Shown here one piece after another: positions 1 through 9,316 of a stretch of DNA of 64,000 nt; position 1 is the first letter of the stretch; every line of letters begins with the position of its first letter. A program made the position numbers and the translations under genes. Source of the stretch: Chlamydomonas sphaeroides (Eukaryota > Chlorophyta > Chlorophyceae > Chlamydomonadales > Chlamydomonadaceae); assembly GCA_001662425.1 (NCBI GenBank), contig BDDC01000013.1, positions 55,088-119,087 of the forward strand, written 5' to 3'. Below the pieces are notes generated by a model that was not told the origin of the DNA, made no database searches, and saw nothing but the letters and a program-made list of their open reading frames with translations.

Positions 1-3000
1 CCACCTCGGCTGTGCTACACGCAGCTCCCATGTTCTCCTCGGGCGTCCCTGCCCACGTACCTGGTGCGGCGGCGGCCGCCACGCTGCGCCGCGTGCGCCA
101 GCCCGGCCTCTGCCTCCGCCGCGGCCGGCTTTGCCACATCAGCGGCGTCGGCGTCGGCGTCGGCGTCGGCTTCTGCCGCCAGGTATCGGCCCGCCCACAC
201 CGCCGCCGCCAGCGCCACCGCCACCAGCGCGTGCGCGACGCCGCAGGCCAGCTGCGGCGGCAGCACGAGCGCTTCGATGGTCCAAGCCGTGCTGCGCAGG
301 GCGCAGGGGTGTGTTCAGACGCAGTGACAAAGAGCAACACGCCCAGCGCGGCACGGCGTGTGCACAGGCTAGACAGCCGCCACACGTGTGAACAATGTGT
401 AGGAGACAGCGCGGGCAGCTGGCAGCGCCCATGACGTGCATGAGGCGATTTTACGACCGTGAACAACGACAGCACCCGTGCCGGGGGCGGTGGGTACCAG
501 CCGCTAGCGAGGCCCACCACCACGAAGCGCGCTGCCCAACATGGCGCCCAACGCCCCATCCCACGCGCCGCACACCTCAGCCACCCACCACCCTGCCTAA
601 CAATGCCAAAGGCTGTGAGGTAACCTCAGACCAGCCGTCCCGCACCTGAGCACCGTCCATGGCTCGAATGCCGCCGCCGCAAAGCCGGCGGCGCCCAGCG
701 GCAGCGCCAGCCACGCCAGCAGCCGGGGCACGGCCGCTGCCAGCCCTCGCAGCGACCACGGCGCTTGGCCCTCTGCTGGGGCCCTGGGCGCGCCGACCGC
801 GGGACGCTCGTGGCACGACCGTGTCGTAGGGGTGGGCTCGGAAGACGAGGCCCTGCGGGAACGGGCCAGTGGCAGCGCTAGTCCTCCTCACACGTCGGGC
901 GAGGATTAGCGCGACCGGTCTGGCGGCAGTCCCGCAGCGTAGCCCGCACAGTGTGAGACCAAGCCAAGCTCTCACCCGCTGCCGCCCACAACGTCGCCCA
1001 GCTTGGAGCCTCCGCTGTCGCCGCGGTCGTCATCGCCACCCTCGCAATTAGCTGGCTGGCGGCGCCAGCCCGCCGCCAGCCAGCCGCCCAACACGGCCGC
1101 CGGCATCCCGGCCGCCGCCCACAGGCCCTGCAGCTGCCACAGCAGGCTTATTGGGAGCCTAGCCGTGGAGCGCACCGCCACCAACACCACGCTGGCGTTG
1201 GCGGCGGTGGCCGCCACAAGGGCCGGCGCCGGCACCAGCGCCGCCGCCAGCAGCGCCGTCGGCAGCCAGTCCAGTGGCGGCAGCGGCGGCGCGCCGCCAG
1301 CGCGGCCGCGCCGCCGCAGGGGCGGCGGGAACAGCGCGGAGCGGAGGCAGCGCACCGCGACATAGCCTGCAGACAGCGTGGGCACGGGGCATGGCCAGGT
1401 TCGCTGGGAAAGCTTGGCTGAGACAGGCGATAGAGAAGAGCGGGCGCGATGAATGGAATTTGAGGCAGCGAGCGGACCTGGCAGCGGCAGGAACATGCTG
1501 TAGCCAGGCCGTGCTGCCCGCTACGGCGCGAATGCCTCACCGGCCAGCCCCAACGTCGCGAGCGTAAGGGTCACCGCCGCCGCGGGCATGCGTCCCAGTC
1601 CCCGCGGGTACAAGGGCCCCTCGGCGCCGAGCCGTCCGCCCTGCAGCAGCGGCAGCGGCAGCTGCAGCGCCGCCAGCAGCGCCGCAGCCACCAGCAGCTG
1701 CTGCGCGCCGGCGCCGACGCAGGCGCTCAGGACGTGCACGGGCCCAGGCGGCGGCAGCGGCGCTAGCAGCGCCGTTGGGCGCTGGTAGGGCCCGGACCCG
1801 CCCGGTGGCAGCCTGCGCCGGGCGGCTGACGAAGCCGCGGGCCTCAGCCGGGCTCCTACAGCGACGACGCCGGCGGCGGTGTTGGTCGACGGCAGGGTCG
1901 ACTCGGCGTTGACGGAGGCTGCGCTGCCGTCGCCGTCGTCCGTGGCACCGCCGCCACCGCCGGCAGCACCGGTGTCTGTGCGGGGCTCGCCAGCGGCATC
2001 GTCGGCGGTGGAGCCGTTGCTGCTGCCGCGCCGCTTGCGCTCGCGCGCGGCCCGGCGCGCGTCCGAGCGCACGCCGCAGCAAAGCGCAGCCAGCAGCGCG
2101 AGCGTGGGGCCCAAGGGCAGCAGCATGGCCAGCCGGTGCTTCTGCGGAGACAAGGGCGGGCAGAGCTTGGGATATCTCGTCCGTGTGCCAGCACGAACCG
2201 AGCGGGCCCTTGCGGCCACAGTAGCCCAGGCCTGCGAGCACGAGCTGAGCACGGGAGCAGCCCTCAAAACCACGCAACACACGCAACGCGGCACCACACC
2301 CGCATGAGGTCCGGCTGCCTGTAGGTCGCCAGGAACCTGGTGGCGGTCGTGGGCCCAAGTTGTGACGGGTGGGCGAGTGAGGCCGCCGGCCAGGAGCTTT
2401 GGCACCCGGCAGGTCCGCCGGCGCGGCGCTGATGACACTTGGGACGCAAGGCCCGGCCGCCCTTCCAGTTTGTCGCACCCTCGCTGCCTCAGCCCCAGCC
2501 CCACCTCGTCAGCGTGCGCTCGGCGCGCGTCTCATTCGTCTCGACCCAGCGCACCGAGAACCAGAACGTCATGTCAAAGGTGCCGAGGTTCGGATCATCT
2601 CCGTAATACTCATACATCTGATCGTCGTACGCCTCCTGCCCGCCATCCTGAAGGTCGTAGTACGCCTGCATCTCCTCATCAAGATCTTCTCGGCGACGGC
2701 GGCGCCCATCGCCGCTTGCGGAGCTCCCGCTGTCGCTGTCGCTGCTGCTGTTGCTGCCGCTGTGGCCGTCACCGTCCGCTTGGGTGGATCGTGATGCAGC
2801 TGGATCCGAGTTCTCGCCGGGATGCGCCCCATCCCTGGATCCATTGGCCTGCATGGCGGCTGCTTTGCGCATGGCGCGCTGGCGCTTGGCATCTTGTTTC
2901 GCGGACAGCGCCGCGACGGCGTTGTCGTAGGCGCCAAGCACGTCTGTGCGCGGGCGTGACTCGTCCGAGGTGATGAGCGCGTCTACGATGGAGTTGCCGT

Positions 3001-4941
3001 TGTACCACACGACAAGGTCCAGGGACGTGTACAGCAGCAGCACGGGCCGGTCGACGGGCGGGCAGGGCCGCAGGCCGGTGCCGGCGCCGCAGCCGGAGGG
3101 TGGGCGCGTGGCCTGCAGCCGCCGCAATGCAGCGCTGGTGGCGGTTGCTGGCTCGGGCGCGGGGTCGCCTGCGCCGCCAGAGCGGAGGGCTCCGGCTGTG
3201 GCTGCTGGGTGGGCAGCGGGGTCGGCGGTGCGAGCTGTTGGCGGCGAGGAGGACGCGCCGGCTTGGTGGGATGCGGCGCTGGGACTGCCTTGTTCGCCTG
3301 CGTGGACCTGGGCCGCTGTGCGGTTGCCTGCAGCCGGCGGCGGAGGGCTGTCGACTCGCTGCCAAACATAGCTCTGCAGGGGGGCGGCCGAGGGTTGGGC
3401 GCGCGCAGCAGCGGGCGTCTCTGACACTAACCGCCGCCCTGTGCAATCAATCCGGACCAGGCGGCCTGCATCGTGCCTGATGCACACAGCGCCCCACGAC
3501 GTGTGCGCTGCCATGCGTAGGGGCCCTCCTGGCCGCGCGTCGGGAATTCATGTTTTTTGCACACGGCCCAGCCACGCAGCTCGCGCAGTGACGCGTCCAC
3601 TCAGCTGCTGCTGCTGCTGCTGCTGCTGCGGATGAGGATGCTGAGGCTGCGGATGAGGATGCTGCTGCGGATGAGGATGAGGATGAGGATGCTGAGGCTG
3701 AGGCTGCGGATGCATGAGGATGCTACTGCCTACCTTGCCGACAAACGTTGCCGCGGGGATGCCGTCAATCCACACCTGCAGCAGGAGTGCATGGCAGGGC
3801 GGCAGCGGTGGTCGAGGCCCCAGCGCGCCCCGCACCGTGGGCCGTCGGCATGTCCCCAAGCCCCCGCGACCGACCTCCACGTATGGTGCGTGCAGGCTCT
3901 GGGTTTCCCCCGCGCCGCCCAAACCTCGAGGCTTCGCCAGCAACAGCCGCACACGCGCCAGCCCCGCTCCCGCGGCCCTATCCCATGCCTTCCCACGCAC
4001 CAGCCCGACCAGGCTGTTGGAGATGGCCTCCACGAACTGGAACAGCTGGCCGGCCGAGAGACGGCGGATGCACAACCGCGTGTGCGGCTCGTTCTGGCGG
4101 AAGCGCAGGCCGAAGGGGCTCGGCTGCAGGCGGCCGCCGGCCAGCCAGCCTAGCAGCCCGCCGGCGGCGGGGTGGTGGGCGGGCGGGCCCAAGGATGGGG
4201 CGCCGCCGTGCGGGTAGTCGATGACGGTGTACGAGGTATGGCGTGCGCGGGCGTCCTGTACGTGTGTGAGTATGGTGCGAAGTGGCGACGAGAGGGAGAG
4301 AGCGGACCGCAGAGCGAGGCGAGGTAGGGCGCGTAAGCCATGCGCCATTCACTCGTGTTCCACAAAAAGCCATGCGCCTAGCATGTGGAATGGGAGCAAG
4401 GGATGCGAGCGGTTCGCGGGGCGGGGCAGTGCGTACCCTGTCAAAGCTAGAGTTGGGACGTATCGCTTGGAAGAGCGGCGCGGCGGGGTCGGCCGGAGGG
4501 CAGAAGGGTAGGTCATAGAAGTCGTAAGACTCCCTGCCGGCACCGGAGGAATGCGTTAATGCCAAGGCGTAGTTGGGACAGACTGCTCTGACCATGCGGC
4601 CAAGACCGCGGTACAGGAGTCAACGGCTCTCACGCTGAGTCAAAGGCCGGCATGAGTCGGTCAGCCAGGACGGGAACCCAGTCGCCCGGGCTGTAGGTCC
4701 GATTGCCTCCACGCGGCACAGTTTGCGTCCCCAGGCCAGCGATGTCGTGCGGCCCAGCACGACCAGGAGGTCGCCACGCCGTGGGTGTAGTTCGTATGGC
4801 ACCAACTGGGGCGTTGCAAGCCAACGCCGCGATAAGTGCGAAAACCGCCAGGGCAGCTGCCCAGGGACAGCTGCCGAGGCCCGCCGGCTGCCACGATGCG
4901 CAGCAGTCTTTATGCCTTCCACTAGCTTGCAGAGTTGTCAT
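1..4941 (-). CDS. Transmembrane 9 superfamily (nonaspanin/EMP70) protein, 3' end outside window
   Basis: Multi-pass endomembrane protein of the TM9SF family, which acts in Golgi/endosomal sorting of membrane proteins. Exons in coding order: 4941-4634, 4587-4437, 4255-4001, 3775-3734, 3373-2505, 2336-2300, 2141-1541, 1366-976, 852-646, 291-61. All join in frame, giving 1030 codons, and a donor at 60 points off the left edge. Family features: an N-terminal hydrophobic leader, a YDFYDLPFCPP motif, an SPFGLRFRQNEP segment, LYTSLDLVVWYNG, FWFSVRWVETNE and then membrane segments including AGYVAVRCL and LPTALLAAALVPAPALV. It is already much longer than the usual 590-680 residues because of Ser/Asp/Gly-rich insertions in the lumenal region and between the first membrane segments. 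Introns 3 and 4 are placed by family fit and could shift by a few codons. The last exon (291-61) is the least certain. Confidence 0.88.
3601..3720. repeat. CTG and GATGAG/GCTGAG microsatellite in a TM9SF intron
   Basis: A run of CTG triplets is followed by interleaved GGATGAGGATGCTGAGGCTG units. It lies wholly inside the intron between the 42-nt exon and the large lumenal-domain exon of the TM9SF gene. Confidence 0.9.
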
Positions 4942-5908
4942 ACTTGCGGCCTTATGTTCGATCTGCTACGGTTGGCGAGGGCATAGCTCGAGCTATGGCT
5001 ACGCAGTGCCAAGGTAAAGCTTACTATCATTGCACATGTCCGTGTGCATCTGTTCGTTTTTTGTAGCGCTATAATCTTGCGTTCTCGTCGGCACATACCA
5101 CCGTGCCGAGTACCAGTCCGGAAATTTCCCCGCCCCACGACCCCGACGCCGACCCCGACGCCGTGTCACACATGGTTTGAAGCCGTGACGGGTCGGCCCC
5201 TTGGCAGCCGCAGCCACATGCGTATTGGTTGAGAGCAAGAAGGTCGTGAGCGGCGTGCGCGAGGTGCCTGGTGCTGTTTTGGCCGTATTGGAAAACGTTA
5301 AGTTGCGTTTTGCAACGTTGGGTCGTCCCTTATTGTCGCTGTTTCGTGCCTGTACTTTTCACGCTATTCAGCTACCTGGAGCCCAAAGCGCGTGGCGGTT
5401 CTCGAAATCCCTTGTCAGATATAGGCTGAACAGCCCAAAGTGTCTCATAATAGGGCAGGCAAACAGTACGTTACATGGCTCCAACCAGAGCGTGGCCCGA
5501 GCCAGTGGAACTCGGGCGCCAGGGCAGCCTCGAGCACTGGCCCGACCCGGTAGTCGAGTTGCAAGTAACCAGTCCACCGTAATCCGCCCAGAGCGATGGC
5601 GTGGAGCCAGGACGCCGGCGCCCGCCAGCCTCGGTCCCCAATGCTATGTGAACCCGACCCATGTGCGGACCCCTGCATGGGGGCCGGGCGGAGGAGCTAA
5701 GAAGTTCCGTACCAGAGAAGCTCAGCGTCAGCGAACCGGCCTGCACGGGGGCGTGCAGGCAGAGGCGGCCGGGCAGGCCGTGTGCACAGGGGGGGGGAGG
5801 CGGAGGAGGAACGGGCCATGTGCAGGGGGGGCGGCGGGGGTGACGGGTCCGGACGTGCTGGGGAGGATAGGGAGCAGGGGCCCCTCTGCTCTGCGACCAT
5901 ATTCGCGG
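4942..5908. other. Intergenic, upstream of TM9SF
   Basis: Presumed promoter and 5' flank of the TM9SF gene, followed by the 3' flank of the LINE remnant. A long plus-strand ORF (5201-6097) has no recognisable domain and runs antisense into the RNase H remnant, so it is not taken as a gene. There are short GACGCC repeats near 5140-5162 and G-runs near 5789 and 5826. I see nothing else. Confidence 0.6.
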
Positions 5909-6545
5909 CTAGGTCTCCTCCTCATTGTAGCGAATCCCGATGTGCGACTTTACCTTGACAAGATGGACGTGCTCGTCGCGCGCGGCTCTATCGGCCAGGT
6001 GGCTGACGATGTGCTGCAGCAGTGGTCGGTGCTTGCTGAGCTCGAGGAGCTCGGGTCGGCGGATGAATTTCCGGATACCCTGGATTGCCCCCAGTGAGTC
6101 TGAGTACACGGTCAGTGCGTCGCCGCTGTACACCTGGGCGCCTTGCCGGATGCCGCTCAGCTCGATCCACAGGACCGTGTTGCACCCGTTCTCTCCGCCA
6201 TTCGGGTCGATGTGGGTTCTCCGCTGAGCGGGGCCGGGGGCAGCGGGTCATAAGGCTGCTGCCGCTCCGCAGCCGGGGGGGGGGCTATCGGTTCCCCAGG
6301 CCGTGGGAGTCTGGCCCCTGGGCGGGTCGGTCAAGGGAGCCGTCGGTGTACACCCCCTGCTCCGGGTTCCACCGAAGTGGAGCGTGTGGGCCGAGCACGG
6401 CGGCTAGGGTGGTTGCGTCGGGTGCGAGGGTCGCCCTGGAGCCACGGGGTGGGGGGGGGGGCGTGGGCGCTGGGCGGATTCTGAAGCAGCCGGCGCATGC
6501 GCTGCTCCGCTGTCCGCGTGCGTCGGATCTGCTGGCTGCCTGCAT
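5909..6545 (-). pseudogene. RNase H domain remnant of the LINE, frameshifted
   Basis: Two frames together give an RNase H fold. The first carries the VYTDGS motif with the first catalytic Asp (about 6342-6344) and stops at 6285. The second (5909-6133, with the frame open somewhat upstream) carries WIELSG, the VYSDSLGA Asp motif and a VKVKSHIGI segment. The terminal NE-x-x-D motif reads NEEET followed by a stop. The internal stop, frame change and absent last Asp indicate an inactive copy. Confidence 0.8.
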
Positions 6546-7431
6546 GAGTGTGGGTGCGCGTAGTTAGGTCCATAGGGTCGTCTGGCCACGTTCCCAGGAT
6601 GCCGTGCACCGCGTAGAGCACGTTGTTGTGGTGGGTCCATTGGCCGGCCCTTTTCACGATTATGACGATGTCCATGCCCTGTTTATACGCCGCGGAGGGG
6701 GGGGGGGCGCTGGCGCGGCTCTCACCTGCGCGCGGTCGGGCATGAGGCCGGCCAGGCGGTGCCTAGGTGGACGCGCGCGATATATTGTACTCGGGGGTGT
6801 GCATAGTATAGTACAACTCGGAGGTGTGCGCTCCGCTGGGGTTGTGGGAGGCAGCCAGGACTGTGGCGGTGCACATGCCGTCGGCCGCCTCCCCTTGCAC
6901 GGACATGATCGCCCAACGCATTGCCCTGGTGACCTGCTCAGGGTGCGGCTCCGGGTGGGCGATGGAGGCACCATGGAAGGGCCACTGGTAGGCATCGCAG
7001 TTGGCCCCGAAGACCTGGTCGAGGGGGTCCGCGGTGAAGTACGTGGCCGTGGCCTGAGACACGTTGAGCGGCGAGGCGAACCTACCGTTCCACGGTGTTG
7101 ACGCCTCCCAGGGCGGTGTGTAGGGCTGCCCGGAGCTCCGTTTGGAGACTGCGCTCATGTGCGACGTTGGCTGGGGTGGGCGTGTTGTGCTTCATCGTTG
7201 CCCTTGGTCGCTGGGGTTGGTACCGGGTGAGCAGGCGCACGCAGCCCTCTGCGAAGCCCCCTGGCGCGGCGAACTTGGCGTGCTCCTCGGGGTTGGCGCA
7301 CCTGGCGTCTTAGCGAGCGTACAGCTGCACGAGAGCCTCTGTGGGGATGGCGCCTGCGCAGCTGCCCGCATGGTCGTACACGACGGCGGTGTTGGTCCTG
7401 GTAGCTTCTGCTGCGCCCGGTGCTCGTGTTC

Positions 7432-7547
7432 CTATCTGCACTGAATAGGCGCCCGTGGGGGGGGGGGTGTCCGCGTCTGGGTTGACTGCCGCTGTGATGA
7501 TGGTGACGGGCTGACGGCCTTTGTGAGAAGACACCGGTGCGTGTGCC

Positions 7548-7583
<36 letters not shown>

Positions 7584-8298
7584 GGGGTGGGAGCTGGGGT
7601 TGGGCTTGGGTTGCCGCCAGGTCGCCCACTGCCAGAAGCTCGCACTTGGAGGCATTGATGCGCTGGCCGGACGCACGGCCGAAGGCATTTATGAGCTGCA
7701 GAAAGCCAGGCATGCTGTCAACGGACGCTAGAACCGCCTGCGCGTCGTCGGCAAACTGGCAGCCCACAACATGGCTGGTGTCGTCACCAGGGGTCAGCAG
7801 CACCCCAACGCCGCGGGCCTTCAGCCAGCACAGGAGCGCCTGGGCGACGAAGAGGTAGAGGAGAGGGGCGAGGAGGCAGCCTTGGCGAACACCCGCGTGC
7901 AGTAGGACCGGGCTGGACATGTAGCCGTTGACCGCCGCCGTCGCCACCGTGGCGCCTAGCAGAAGGGGGCGATGGTCTTGGCAGTCTGGTGCCGGATACC
8001 GTGCTGCCTTCATTCGCGTTTTTCGTAATTTTGTGTCTGCACGTGCCGCAAGTGCTGTTACAATGCTCTCGCCAATCTCCGGGACTGGCTTTTTGCTGCA
8101 CCAGCGTTCCAGTCCTTGCCGGGCCGGGCGAAGTTGCGGACCCAACAGTGACATGCATGCCGCCGTGACGGGGAAGGCCCCCTGCCTTTGTGCGGCAGTA
8201 CTCTGCAGGATATGGCAGGTGCAGTTCTGTACGGACGGGGTACGGACCTGGGACTGAGCATGGGCTTTGGTACGCATGCATGGTGGCCCTGGGGCCAC
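7432..8298 (-). pseudogene. Reverse transcriptase fragment of the LINE
   Basis: The 288-codon open frame contains the RT core: LLHAGVRQGCLLAPLLY, then the catalytic FADD box (residues 182-185, about 7744-7755; usually YADD) and a following INASKCELL segment. This is the central and C-terminal part of an RVT_1 domain. The upstream fingers motifs are absent from this frame, and the frame ends in a proline-rich stretch encoded by a GGGCGC repeat. Confidence 0.82.
7549..7590. repeat. GGGCGC hexanucleotide repeat
   Basis: About six tandem GGGCGC units lie within the LINE remnant, just downstream of its RT fragment. They create an artificial Pro-Ala run in the minus-strand frame. Confidence 0.85.
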
Positions 8299-9316
8299 GG
8301 CCCGTGCGAGTGTTGCTCAGCTGGTGTCCTCACGGTCGAACCGTGTACCAAAAACTACTACTACCGGTACTCCCCAACGTGGAACATCAAGCGGCGCGTG
8401 CTGGGCGTCAACATTTGACCCAACGCGCGTGGCAGAGGCGCAGCACCGGAGGTCACCGACGCGCACACTCAACTTAGATCGAGACCAGGTCGTTACAAAC
8501 GGTAGACGCAGGCCAGACTGCGTGACGCCTTAGTCATCCAGGGCTCAATGCGCGTCCCCCAGCATCCACTAAAGCCGCCCCGATCTTTTGCCGCGCCAAT
8601 AAAATAGTGAGGTATTATTAACGAGAGGTAAGGTCCGCCGACGCTGCCACTGGGGCAGAGCGGCGGGCAAGCCACGAATCAATTCAGTTGCAACTCAGCC
8701 CACCTGCTGAGCTGGTTACTTTGAGGGCCGCAGCGCTCAACGGCTCTGGCGACGGTCAGGGGTCATCATGCCCTCTGCAGCCAGTGTACGCGCCGTCCTT
8801 ATATGGTCCCAGCTCGGTGCCCCCCCCTGCACCCCGCACCCTGAGTAGCGCACGGCAACCGCCGTCAACACTCGCTACGACCGCAACAAACAACCGGCCG
8901 CCCGCCCCACAGTGACCTTTCAGGGGCAAGCCTCATTAAGACTCCCATACGTCTGAACCCCATTCCCTCAAGACGTCGAGAACAGAAGCTAGCTACGCGG
9001 ACAGGAGCCTCCGCAGCAACCGCATTCAAACCCAGGACCAACCGTCACCTCATGTGTCTCGTGTCAACTAAAAGCGAAGCCGTCCCCCGGCGCAGCCCGG
9101 CACACACAGAAGCCGGGGCCCGGGCAATTTCATATGAACCCCCAAAACGGTAAGTGGTGTAGTGCTTCAAACGCCGCAAAACGCGTGGCAGGCAGTGCGG
9201 TAAGGAGTACCACAGCAGGAAAGATGCAAGTGCGCAGCCGGCAACCGCCACACTTTCTCAAGCAGCGACGTCAGCAGATAATGCGTGTATGCGTTTCACG
9301 GTCGCGCCACGAAAGC
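8299..9316. other. Intergenic, downstream of the CobW-WW gene
   Basis: About 1 kb between the decayed LINE and the stop codon of the CobW-WW gene. Only short ORFs without recognisable domains occur. The CobW-WW 3' UTR must lie in the right part. A B-box-like GGTTCGACC on the minus strand near 8336 has no matching A box and is not called as a tRNA. Confidence 0.6.

Larger units (their letters stand above)
5909..8298 (-). mobile_element. Degenerate LINE-type non-LTR retrotransposon (reverse transcriptase plus RNase H)
   Basis: Reading leftward, the segment encodes a reverse-transcriptase palm fragment, a linker of several broken frames and an RNase H domain, the order expected of LINEs whose pol ends in RNase H. 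The fragments lie in different frames separated by stops. No endonuclease domain is seen and the N-terminal part of the RT is missing or unreadable, so the copy looks 5'-truncated and dead. Four runs of 10-11 G (C on the element's sense strand) sit at about 6275, 6451, 6697 and 7457. No target-site duplication or poly(A) tail was identified, so the outer limits are approximate. Confidence 0.8.

Noticed and set aside
5201..6097. Plus-strand ORF of 298 codons
   Set aside because: No recognisable domain, and its right half is antisense to the RNase H remnant of the LINE.
8325..8350. tRNA-like B box (GGTTCGACC on the minus strand)
   Set aside because: No A box at the required distance and no cloverleaf stems could be drawn.
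9045..9251. Minus-strand 68-codon ORF with a hydrophobic start
   Set aside because: Lies in the 3' flank of the CobW-WW gene with no domain or splice evidence.
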